Source: Sporosarcina limicola (GTDB taxonomy: Bacteria; Bacillota; Bacilli; Bacillales_A; Planococcaceae). From it: a stretch of 64,000 bases of DNA. Each line of letters begins with the position of its first letter. Within the stretch, counting starts at the first letter, position 1. Below are positions 55,903 to 64,000 of the stretch, piece by piece. The notes beneath the pieces were generated by a model. The model did not search any database. It was not told where the DNA came from and saw nothing but the letters and a program-made list of their open reading frames with translations. The stretch lies in assembly GCF_014873855.1 (NCBI RefSeq), contig NZ_JADBEL010000002.1:216279-280278 (forward strand), given 5' to 3'. A program made the position numbers and the translations under genes.

Positions 55903-55993
55903 CCTGCTAAAGAGTAAGCTAGAGGTGTACTCAGCATAAGTTTATGATAAGATAATTTAGATACACGAAATAGTTTGGAAAGTTGGGATACTC

Positions 55994-57193
55994 ATGACGG
56001 CAAAATCAACTAATTTCGCTCTCTATATTTTAATGTTCAATATGTTCATCGCTATGTCAGGTATTGGACTCATTATACCGATTATGCCAGAATACTTGGG
56101 GACGTTCGGTGTCGCTGGGCAGGCACTTGGCTTTATGATTGCCATCTTCGCACTTGCACAATTCCTCTTCTCCCCATTCGCTGGTGATTTATCTGATCGG
56201 TATGGTCGCAAAATGATTATCATCATTGGACTGATTATTTTCGGATTGTCCCAACTTGCATTCAGCCTTTCTACCGAACTTTGGATGCTCTTTGTTGCAC
56301 GATTCTTCTCGGGCTTCGGTGCTGCATTCATTATTCCACCGATGATGGCATTCGTTGCTGATATCACTTCTTATGAAAATCGAGGAAAAGGGATGGGGCT
56401 TCTCGGCGCATCGATGTCACTTGGCTTTATGATTGGACCAGGAATTGGTGGCTTTCTCTCTAAAATAAGTCTCGAGACGCCTTTCTATTTTGCAACGGGT
56501 GCCGCATTATTTGCAGCCATTCTATCAATCTTTATCCTACCAAACCCTAAACCGGTTATAGATGGCGATCCCACAACGAAAGTAAGAGAAAACCTGTATC
56601 AACAAATGAAACGTTCAACGAAGACACCCTATTTCATCATCCTGATTGTTATGTTCGTTTTTTCTTTTGGACTTGCAAACTTCCAGTCTACCATTGCACT
56701 TTACGTTGACCACAAATATGGGTATACGCCTTCACAAATTGCCATATTGATTACAGTTGGTGGATTCGTTGGGGTCATCGTCCAGACATTTGTCATCAAC
56801 CCACTATTCCGACGATACGGTGAAATGCGCGTCATCCTAATCAACCTTGTCATCTCCGCATTTTCGATGGTCGGTATTTTATTCGTCGATATGTTTTGGT
56901 CCATTTTGATGGTGGCAACCATTTTCTCAACTGCGACATCCTTACTCAGACCAGCCGTCAACACCCTTGTCTCAAAGCTTGCTGGTAAAGAGCAAGGCTA
57001 TGCGGCGGGCATGATGAATGCCTATATGAGTTTAGGAAATATGGTTGGCCCTGCACTTGCTGGTATTGTTTTTGACATTAATGTCGGTTATCCATACATT
57101 CTCGGAATGGTGATTTTACTCATTTGTTTCGCTATCGCGGCTACATGGGCGAAGCAACACGGCCCGTTACTTGCAAGTACGAGAACGCTGTAA
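55994..57193 (+). CDS. MFS drug/solute:H+ antiporter (DHA1 family, Bmr/NorA-like)
   Basis: This 399-residue transporter has twelve membrane helices. It has the MFS motif A GDLSDRYGRKMII between helices 2 and 3 and an antiporter-type motif C SLGFMIGPGIGGFLS in helix 5. These mark it as a proton-coupled exporter; homologues include Bmr, NorA and tetracycline-type pumps, and the substrate is unknown. The ribosome site (GGGA) is weak. No regulator gene lies beside it. Confidence 0.85.
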   Translation: MTAKSTNFALYILMFNMFIAMSGIGLIIPIMPEYLGTFGVAGQALGFMIAIFALAQFLFSPFAGDLSDRYGRKMIIIIGLIIFGLSQLAFSLSTELWMLFVARFFSGFGAAFIIPPMMAFVADITSYENRGKGMGLLGASMSLGFMIGPGIGGFLSKISLETPFYFATGAALFAAILSIFILPNPKPVIDGDPTTKVRENLYQQMKRSTKTPYFIILIVMFVFSFGLANFQSTIALYVDHKYGYTPSQIAILITVGGFVGVIVQTFVINPLFRRYGEMRVILINLVISAFSMVGILFVDMFWSILMVATIFSTATSLLRPAVNTLVSKLAGKEQGYAAGMMNAYMSLGNMVGPALAGIVFDINVGYPYILGMVILLICFAIAATWAKQHGPLLASTRTL

Positions 57194-57195
57194 AC

Positions 57196-57243
57196 AAAAT
57201 GCCCACCATACTGGTTTTTACACCGGATATGGCGGGCATTTTA
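57196..57243. terminator. Bidirectional terminator between the MFS and VWA genes
   Basis: AAAATGCCC.CCAT pairs with ATGGCGGGCATTTT (one mismatch) around a loop that contains its own CTGG..CCGG step; runs of A and T flank both sides. Confidence 0.85.
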
Positions 57244-57257
57244 TTGTTCTTACAAAC

Positions 57258-59855
57258 TCAACGCTTCCTCTTCGCTTTCAACAATTCCGATATACTTTCC
57301 TCAGCCGTCGATTTACCGTGGACGACCGGTTGTTCCCGAACCCGTCTCATGCCAAATCCTTTGAACATGCCAAAACGACGTAATGTGATATCAAGGAAGA
57401 ATAGAATCATCCCAACGAGGATAAGCCACTGTGCAATCGGCTTTTTTTCGCCGCCCTTGAATCGATGATCACGAAATGCCTCTTCCGGCTCTTCCAAAAC
57501 TTTGCCGCCCGTCCGCTCAGCAATCTTTATCATAAGTGCCGTATCAGGTGCGGTAGATTTGTATTCGTCGCTGTATGGGACAGATATGCCTGCTTCGAAA
57601 AGACCGCCTTTATCATCCGATACACCGAAAAATACCAGACCCGGTTTGGCATCGACAGTGACACGCATTTTCCCAGGCGCAAGTGGTTCTGATGTGAACG
57701 GCACTTCTTGGCCCCCCTCATCCACAACCGCGATATCAAGGAATGCTGCTTTACGCGAACTGTCCGTCACTGTATAAGTGCCGCCCCGTTCATGCGTGAT
57801 GATATAAGGGACTTCTTCATAGGTTGGTAATAATCGTGCAACTGCAGTGTTCCAAAAGTCCGGATAACCGCCCCATCTCGCCAAATCACCTGTCCATTTC
57901 CCAGTAGAATCGGATGTGAACGCAACTGTTCGTCCGAGTCCGTACATCCATTCTGCTATAATCGGATCCTCCTTAAGGCTTTCCGCAGCGATTGTCGCTG
58001 TACCTTTAGCAGTCGTCGCAATATAGGCATTCATTTGTGGGACACCCTCTTCGAACAATGAAGACCATTCCGCAACACCACCCAAACGCATATAGAACGG
58101 ATTATCTTCGATATAGGTACGTGTCATCATGGATGTTTCCCGTGCTAGGATTGCCGGTACAGTCGATTCATCAACGACATCATAAAAACGACCCCCGCCG
58201 TTTTCCGCAAGGACTTCCAACAGCCCCCAGTCCGCATCCGAACCAATGGCTACCGTCGACATGGTAACATTATTCTTTTTACCTTCCGCAATGACATCCT
58301 CGTATTCAGGCGGCATCGGGGATTGTCCATCCGTAAGAAGGATGATATGCTTCCGTTGCAATTTTAAATCCGCCAAATCTTCATACGCTTTTTGCATTCC
58401 TGGGAATATATCCGTCCCACCGTTTGCCGGAACAGAAAGGATCTGTTCAATCGCCTCTTTTCGATCACCGAGCAAGCCAACAGGGATCACTTCCCACACC
58501 TGATGATCAAATGCGATGAAGCCAAATGTATCATCATCACGAAGAAGTTCTACTGAACGTGCAGCCGCTTCTCTCGCCAGTACAATTTTTGAACCGGACA
58601 TACTTCCTGAACGGTCCATCACAATGATGAGACCAAGGGATGGAAGCCGCTCTTTCCCTTTCACTTCCATCTCAACAGGCAAAAGTCGTTCGATAGGCGA
58701 TTTGAAATAACCGCCCAGACCGAAACTTTCTTCACCGCCAACCATCATGAATCCTGTTCCGAAATTTTTCACTGCCTGCTCGATAACTGTCATTTTATCT
58801 TCGCCAACAACATGCCCTGGAACGTTATCAAAAATAATCGCACCATAACCTAGATAACCAGATAGCGACTCGGGTAATTGTTTTGCATCGATGACGTCAA
58901 CAGTCATGGCAGATTTATCGAGAAGTGACGGAATGACGGATGGATTACGATCTGTCTGAACGATTAACACACGCGGTGAACGTTCCATCATCGTAACCGA
59001 CAACATCCGATTATTTTCAAGGAAACCATCCCCTTGCACAATAAGCTTCGCCTCATACTTCAGGAGACCACCGCCCTTTGCCGATGTTCGGAATGAAAAG
59101 CTATTCTTCCCCGGCTCAAGCGCAACAGGTTCTTGAATAATCTCCTTGTCATTTTGATAAATAATCAATTCCCCTACTGTTCGCGTAGAAGACTCCACCT
59201 CTACTTGAAGGAATTGTTTCTCCCCCTCATAAGCGGTTCGTGGTGTTTCAAAAATGGAGATGGATGCGTCCGCATTGTTCGGACGTTCAAGGAGAACTGT
59301 ATCAATCTCCACTTGGTCCCCGCCATACTTCGCCAGCAACTTCTCGACTGAACCAACAGTTTCCAACCCATCCGATAACAGGACAATTCGTGTCGCACTA
59401 CTCCCTGAAGCAACAGCTGCTGCAAGATCAATCGCCTTCGCAATATCCGTCGCATCTTTCGCCTCCAGCGACTCAACAACAGGAATCGTCACATCTGCAT
59501 CCGTAAGTTGCACATCCGTCCGGAACGTTTCCGCAAATGAATACATCCCAACAGACTGATTCACTTTCCGCTTTTTCAAACTTTCCGCAATCCATTTCTC
59601 CGCTGTCCCACTTGCGCCTTCAATGGAAATAGAACGGTCCACAACAAACAGAACCTGTTCCTCATCGGCACGTAGCGTAACAAAAGGTGATGCAAGCGCC
59701 AAAACAAGTACTACGATGGCTGTGCAACGCAGCACAAAGAGGATTGTTCCTCTTCCAATGAATCGCATACCCGACGAAATCCAAGTGAATACCATATAGA
59801 ATGCAATGGGAATAAACAACAGAAGCCAAAGTGGCTCATCAATTCGGATATCCAC
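57258..59855 (-). CDS. Large VWA-domain membrane protein (glutamine amidotransferase-like core)
   Basis: This 865-residue protein has two N-terminal membrane helices (about 8-28 and 38-58) and one near 808-825. It contains a first VWA-like domain with DRSIS (73-77), a central class I glutamine-amidotransferase-like fold (about 330-395, GTGFMMVGGEESFGLGGYF) without an obvious catalytic Cys, and a second VWA domain with the full MIDAS motif DRSGS (414-418). The gene starts at GTG and is last in the MoxR operon, overlapping the BatA-like gene by 17 bases. It probably presents a metal-dependent adhesion or scaffold domain outside the membrane. Function unknown. Confidence 0.8.
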   Translation of the reverse strand: MDIRIDEPLWLLLFIPIAFYMVFTWISSGMRFIGRGTILFVLRCTAIVVLVLALASPFVTLRADEEQVLFVVDRSISIEGASGTAEKWIAESLKKRKVNQSVGMYSFAETFRTDVQLTDADVTIPVVESLEAKDATDIAKAIDLAAAVASGSSATRIVLLSDGLETVGSVEKLLAKYGGDQVEIDTVLLERPNNADASISIFETPRTAYEGEKQFLQVEVESSTRTVGELIIYQNDKEIIQEPVALEPGKNSFSFRTSAKGGGLLKYEAKLIVQGDGFLENNRMLSVTMMERSPRVLIVQTDRNPSVIPSLLDKSAMTVDVIDAKQLPESLSGYLGYGAIIFDNVPGHVVGEDKMTVIEQAVKNFGTGFMMVGGEESFGLGGYFKSPIERLLPVEMEVKGKERLPSLGLIIVMDRSGSMSGSKIVLAREAAARSVELLRDDDTFGFIAFDHQVWEVIPVGLLGDRKEAIEQILSVPANGGTDIFPGMQKAYEDLADLKLQRKHIILLTDGQSPMPPEYEDVIAEGKKNNVTMSTVAIGSDADWGLLEVLAENGGGRFYDVVDESTVPAILARETSMMTRTYIEDNPFYMRLGGVAEWSSLFEEGVPQMNAYIATTAKGTATIAAESLKEDPIIAEWMYGLGRTVAFTSDSTGKWTGDLARWGGYPDFWNTAVARLLPTYEEVPYIITHERGGTYTVTDSSRKAAFLDIAVVDEGGQEVPFTSEPLAPGKMRVTVDAKPGLVFFGVSDDKGGLFEAGISVPYSDEYKSTAPDTALMIKIAERTGGKVLEEPEEAFRDHRFKGGEKKPIAQWLILVGMILFFLDITLRRFGMFKGFGMRRVREQPVVHGKSTAEESISELLKAKRKR

Positions 59856-61602
59856 GTCTTCTTTGCACCTCCCATTCTATAAGTAGAAGAAGGAGTACCG
59901 GTAGTAGGAATAACCAACCGATGTTATTCTTCCCTTCTTCAGCCCCTTTCACATTTTCCAACTCTCCTATCCGATAGGAAGAGCCTTGTGTGAATTCTTT
60001 TTCGGACTTCTCCAGTTGAACAGAAAACATTTTCTCCGTTCCTTCATCCCGAAGTTTATAGATTCCCGGACGTGACGGTGCAATGAAACCCGAACCTTCC
60101 GCGAATGTAGTGACATATTCATCCTCCATCGTGAATACTTCCACCGCATCCGAAGTTCCACCCGTTAGCAACGCTTTTCTTTCATTCGGAACAAATGTCC
60201 CTACTGAGCCTGTTTCAGATCGAAGCATTTCAGCTGCGCTCCAAACAAAGAGCGGGAAAGAAGGATGGAGTGGCCAATCTGTCAGTTCTATATCCGTGAG
60301 AACGACAATATCTCCACGCTTCGACTTCTGGATGAAAGGCTCGTCTCCAACAGTTGCGATTGTTGTGAATCCTTTAAACGGCGGATACAATGCACTTACA
60401 TAGGTATCCTGTATATCCACGATAGTAAAAAGCGGGTCCTTGGAGCTTGTCATGACGCCAGAAATCGGCTTAGTCGGTTTGTCATTTCTGCCGATGACGA
60501 TTACCGGCTCCTCCCCTTTTCTAAGGAATGAAACATCATTCGTCACAATGATAGATCCGCTTTGTGCAACAATCATTTCCTTTGCTGAACCGGTCGTAAC
60601 GGATAATCCAATCACCTCGAACGCCTTTTTAACCAGTTCATGTAAATTGCCATCAACAACCGCTTCCTGCGTTTCATTGCCAAGTAAGACAAATGCTATA
60701 TTATCCGCCTCATAGTCATCATCTACAACAATTTTCGCGCTTATCGCCTGACTAGCAGGCAACCCTTTAAAAGATAATAAAATATCTTTTCCACCTTCAA
60801 CAGAAAATGCTTCATCCTTGAGCGACTTCCCTGTTAACGCGTCTTTTATATGAACGTTACCCGTCTTGTCATCTCCAAAATGATTCACGATTTTAACAAT
60901 CGCCTCAGTTCCTTCAGGTGTCTTCACAGCACCGAACTTATCGATGGATACATTAACGTAAGCATCCTCAGAACCATGAACAGTCCAAGCGATGGAGCTG
61001 TCCCCTTCAGAAAATGCCGACCGCTCCATTGAGTCCGTGTAAATGTGGATATCTGCACTGCCTGATGAAACGATGGACCTCGTGAACTCCAACGCCCGTT
61101 CCATACTTTCATGTTCGTAGGCGACTGCTAACGCATCAATGGCGGCTGCCACCACTTCCCCGTCCTTTGCCTCCCGAATAACGATGCCCGGCTCTTTGCC
61201 GGTCGTCACAATGGTAACAGGGTGTCCTGCACGGCCTGCAACGAGTTTTTTCATCGCTACTTGATTTCGTTCGAACAATGTTAAGCCCTCTTTGCTTGCA
61301 AGCATCGTTGCCGAAGTATCCACAATGAGAATTGTATGATTACCAACCGCTTCTTCCTTATTTAAATAAGGTACAAGTAGAATGAATACCAATAGTAAAA
61401 GTGCAGCCATTTGTAGATAAAAAAGCGCATTTTGTTGCAAGTTTTTCAAATAAGGCGACACTTTCGTCTCCCGCATCGATTGTTCCCAAAACAATGTCGA
61501 AGAAATCGTTTGCGTTTCATACCGTTTTCGGAAAAAATAATAAAGAAGGACGGCCAACGGAAAAATTGCCGTCCACGTATACACTAATTTATCGAATCCC
61601 AC
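59839..61602 (-). CDS. BatA-like N-terminal domain VWA protein
   Basis: This is a 587-residue membrane protein. The N-terminus (two helices, about 10-25 and 60-82) matches the BatA/aerotolerance N-terminal domain. A VWA-like domain follows, whose MIDAS reads DTSAT (about 95-99) instead of DxSxS, so metal binding may be weakened. Beta-rich and amidotransferase-like regions fill 220-480 and a final helix lies near 560-578. It starts at GTG 61602 after GGAGG. In MoxR operons such proteins act with DUF58 and AAA+ partners. Confidence 0.78.
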   Translation of the reverse strand: MGFDKLVYTWTAIFPLAVLLYYFFRKRYETQTISSTLFWEQSMRETKVSPYLKNLQQNALFYLQMAALLLLVFILLVPYLNKEEAVGNHTILIVDTSATMLASKEGLTLFERNQVAMKKLVAGRAGHPVTIVTTGKEPGIVIREAKDGEVVAAAIDALAVAYEHESMERALEFTRSIVSSGSADIHIYTDSMERSAFSEGDSSIAWTVHGSEDAYVNVSIDKFGAVKTPEGTEAIVKIVNHFGDDKTGNVHIKDALTGKSLKDEAFSVEGGKDILLSFKGLPASQAISAKIVVDDDYEADNIAFVLLGNETQEAVVDGNLHELVKKAFEVIGLSVTTGSAKEMIVAQSGSIIVTNDVSFLRKGEEPVIVIGRNDKPTKPISGVMTSSKDPLFTIVDIQDTYVSALYPPFKGFTTIATVGDEPFIQKSKRGDIVVLTDIELTDWPLHPSFPLFVWSAAEMLRSETGSVGTFVPNERKALLTGGTSDAVEVFTMEDEYVTTFAEGSGFIAPSRPGIYKLRDEGTEKMFSVQLEKSEKEFTQGSSYRIGELENVKGAEEGKNNIGWLFLLPVLLLLLIEWEVQRRRGYPN

Positions 61603-61617
61603 GTGGCCGCCTCCTTC

Positions 61618-62490
61618 CTATCGTACCCATCCAGCGTGTCTCATCTTTTTCGTCACCGTTTCCATGAAGCCCTCGCTAACTTCTGCGTGGAGAAGCTGAA
61701 TCCCATACTTCCCCGCAAGAGCCGCTATTTTTGCCTCATGTGCTGCCTTCTTCTCCAAATAATCCTGAACAGCTCGGCGGGTAACAGTCACTTCAACTCC
61801 CGCTTCACTTTCTATGTCTATAAAACGGACGTCCCCATCATATTCAGGCGCCTCTTCCTGTTTTGAATGAACCGTGACAATGCGGATATCTCTACAAATA
61901 CCCGGTAGACGACGGAATAGATGCGCCCATTTCCCAGTCTCTTCAAGCCCATCTGTAATAATAAACAAGACAGTCACTGCTTTTGGAATATGCCGAAGGG
62001 CCCTGTCTGTGAAATCACTTACTACCCCAGGCTCGTTGATGGATGAAATGAATTTCGTCATCGAAGCACGATGTACAGCACCTTTCCTTCTGAAAAAATG
62101 ATCCTGACCATCCGACCATGTAGAAAACGATACCGTATCACCGCTCTTCAGTGCGATATGGCCGAGTGCAATTGAAAGTTGACGGGCATAATCCCATTTT
62201 CCATCCGCACCCATCGATCTCGTCGGATCCAATAGAATATGTATACGCATCTCCTGTTCATCTAAAAACTGTTTAATGAAAGGCTTATCTGTCCGTGCAT
62301 ATACATTCCAATCGATATGTCGTAAATCATCACCCGGATGATACTCCCGGAAATCGGAAAAGTCGAGAGATGCACCCGTTTTCCGGGAACGATGCGTCCC
62401 TTTATGATGCCCTAGTCGCCCAGACCTGGACAATATCGATAATGTTCCAAGCCTTTTTGTCAATCTGTCGGGAAAGAGTTGACCAGTCAT
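61618..62490 (-). CDS. DUF58 family protein
   Basis: This 290-residue protein carries the DUF58 hallmark SLDFSDFREYHPGDDLRHIDWNVYARTDKPFIKQF (about 41-75), followed by a VWA-like fold with DPTRSM near 88. It lacks membrane helices. DUF58 proteins are near-universal partners of MoxR ATPases. The ATG overlaps the end of the moxR gene by 4 bases, so expression is coupled. Confidence 0.9.
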   Translation of the reverse strand: MTGQLFPDRLTKRLGTLSILSRSGRLGHHKGTHRSRKTGASLDFSDFREYHPGDDLRHIDWNVYARTDKPFIKQFLDEQEMRIHILLDPTRSMGADGKWDYARQLSIALGHIALKSGDTVSFSTWSDGQDHFFRRKGAVHRASMTKFISSINEPGVVSDFTDRALRHIPKAVTVLFIITDGLEETGKWAHLFRRLPGICRDIRIVTVHSKQEEAPEYDGDVRFIDIESEAGVEVTVTRRAVQDYLEKKAAHEAKIAALAGKYGIQLLHAEVSEGFMETVTKKMRHAGWVR

Positions 62491-63539
62491 TGCACCGACG
62501 CCCCTTGTCGTACTTCTTCAAGTAGCTTGATGATGAGTCCGTCGACATCAACGCCCTCCGCTTCCCCTTCGTAATTGATAAGGATGCGATGACGGAGTGC
62601 AGGCTTGGCGACTGTTTTTATATCCGCAATCGATACATGGTAGCGTCCTGATACAAGTGCCCGTGCCTTCGCCAATCTGATGATTGACTGAAGGCCTCGT
62701 GGACCACTTCCGTATTGGACATATTTTGTCCACTCGTCCGCCGCTCCACTTTTATCCCGAGACTGGTCTTGGTCGACGGCTTGGGGCGTTGCCGCGACTT
62801 GGTCGACGGCTTGGTGTGTTGCCGCTACTAGATCTACCGCGTAATCAATCATTTCATCCGCGATGATGACTTCCTTCACCATTTCCTGTGCTTCGACGAT
62901 TTCTTCCGTATTCATTACTTTTTGGATTTTCACGCTATCGGATCCCGTTGTACGCATAATGATTTCCTTCAGTTCCGATTTCGATGGATAAGGCAAAATG
63001 ATTTTACAGAGGAACCGGTCCATCTGCGCTTCTGGCAGTGGATACGTCCCTTCCATTTCAATCGGGTTCTGCGTTGCGAGAACGAAGAAGGGTCTTGCCA
63101 TTTTTCTCGTTTCACCAAGTACTGTCACCGTTTTCTCACCCATCGCTTCAAGCAGGGCACTCTGTGTTTTCGGGGTTGCTCGGTTGATTTCATCCGCTAG
63201 TACCATCTGGCTAAAAATCGGTCCTTTTTTGAATGCAAAACGTTGCATCCCTTCATCGTTCCGTTCCAAAATGCTCGTTCCGGTAATATCTGCCGGCATC
63301 AGGTCCGGCGTGAACTGAATCCGTGAGAAAGACAAATCAAGTACTTCTGAAATCGTCCGTATGAGCATCGTTTTACCAAGCCCTGGCAATCCTTCAAGAA
63401 GCGCATGGCCATCCGCTAATATTGAATAGAGGGAAAACTCGACCGCTTCGTGTTGACCAACGATAAATTTCCCAATTTCCTCTCTTACTGTTGCAAGCTT
63501 TCCACTCATCTCTTCAAATTGTTCTGGTGTATATGGCAT
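62487..63539 (-). CDS. MoxR family AAA+ ATPase
   Basis: This 350-residue AAA+ chaperone-like ATPase has Walker A GLPGLGKT (50-57), Walker B VLADEINR (113-120), sensor 1 VLATQNPIEMEGTYPLPEAQMDRF (153-176) and sensor 2 SGPRGLQSIIRLAK (278-291). It is thought to remodel or insert cofactors into VWA partners. An unusual insert (238-270) carries a tandem 10-residue duplication, VAATHQAVDQ then VAATPQAVDQ. Start 63539 has GGGAG 8 bases upstream; the longer frame overlaps the upstream gene's end. Confidence 0.9.
   Translation of the reverse strand: MPYTPEQFEEMSGKLATVREEIGKFIVGQHEAVEFSLYSILADGHALLEGLPGLGKTMLIRTISEVLDLSFSRIQFTPDLMPADITGTSILERNDEGMQRFAFKKGPIFSQMVLADEINRATPKTQSALLEAMGEKTVTVLGETRKMARPFFVLATQNPIEMEGTYPLPEAQMDRFLCKIILPYPSKSELKEIIMRTTGSDSVKIQKVMNTEEIVEAQEMVKEVIIADEMIDYAVDLVAATHQAVDQVAATPQAVDQDQSRDKSGAADEWTKYVQYGSGPRGLQSIIRLAKARALVSGRYHVSIADIKTVAKPALRHRILINYEGEAEGVDVDGLIIKLLEEVRQGASVQ
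62771..62830. repeat. 30-bp tandem duplication inside the MoxR gene
   Basis: Two adjacent 30-base units (62771-62800 and 62801-62830) match at 26 positions and encode ten residues each, adding a linker between Walker and sensor-2 regions without breaking the frame. Confidence 0.85.
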
Positions 63540-63561
63540 GTGTACAACTCCCATTCCGTTT

Positions 63562-64000
<439 letters not shown>

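Overview
The window reads as chromosomal core DNA of a spore-forming, low-to-mid GC Firmicute of the Bacillales. The best fit is Planococcaceae (Sporosarcina-like), judged by gene order and remembered protein similarity; no search was run. From right to left the gene order follows the Bacillus subtilis block ykuUV - ktrC - rnjA/rpoY - def - ykyA - pdhABCD - yktABC - typA/yla genes - ftsW - pycA - cta genes - ylb genes - rpmF - panE - bshC, with local insertions and losses. YlbJ-like and YtvI-like membrane proteins hint at sporulation. There is no rRNA, tRNA, CRISPR array, prophage or insertion sequence.

Layout. 1-6.9 kb: bshC (cut by the window edge), DUF3397, panE and a four-gene acyl-CoA carboxylase/enoyl-CoA hydratase module with a perfect CcpA cre match before accC. 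7-16.1 kb: ylb region (rpmF, DUF177, tmcAL, a SepM-like protease, YlbJ-like, coaD, rsmD, a stalk-domain protein, ylbG, a GDPD-family protein, ricF). 16.2-18.5 kb: a MurE paralogue divergent from an ACT-less aspartokinase. 18.5-29.7 kb: CAP protein, YugN-like, AI-2E family protein, then ctaM, ctaG, ctaFEDC, ctaB and divergent ctaA; two ResD-like boxes lie upstream of ctaA, and an A-B-A-B array of palindromic repeats separates ctaF from ctaG. 29.7-38.3 kb: pycA, ftsW, ylaN and neighbours, typA. 38.3-46.4 kb: IMPase, ykt genes, the pyruvate dehydrogenase operon, ykyA. 46.5-51.7 kb: def, a 23-codon cationic peptide gene with its own promoter and terminator, rpoY-rnjA, ktrC, the ykuUV redox pair and a Cys-rich protein. 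52-57.2 kb: potABCD and an MFS exporter. 57.2-64 kb: a VWA / BatA-like / DUF58 / MoxR operon whose first visible gene carries a long Gly-Gln repeat and runs off the end.

How it fits together. The centre of the window is aerobic central metabolism: pyruvate to acetyl-CoA (PDH), pyruvate to oxaloacetate (PycA), heme A synthesis (CtaA/B) and caa3 oxidase assembly. Around it lie RNA processing (RNase J1, RicF, RNAP epsilon, RsmD, TmcAL), thiol redox (BshC, YkuU/YkuV) and cell-envelope functions (FtsW, MurE paralogue, MoxR/VWA). Many genes use TTG or GTG starts; ribosome-binding-site spacing was used to place them.

The most unusual signals are the 23-codon peptide unit at 47.13-47.29 kb with overlapping AGTGAT inverted repeats across its promoter, the MurE-paralogue/aspartokinase pair (possibly sporulation-specific diaminopimelate incorporation in a lysine-type organism), the palindromic repeat array at 22.9-23.4 kb, and the MoxR/VWA operon with its hexanucleotide Gly-Gln tract.
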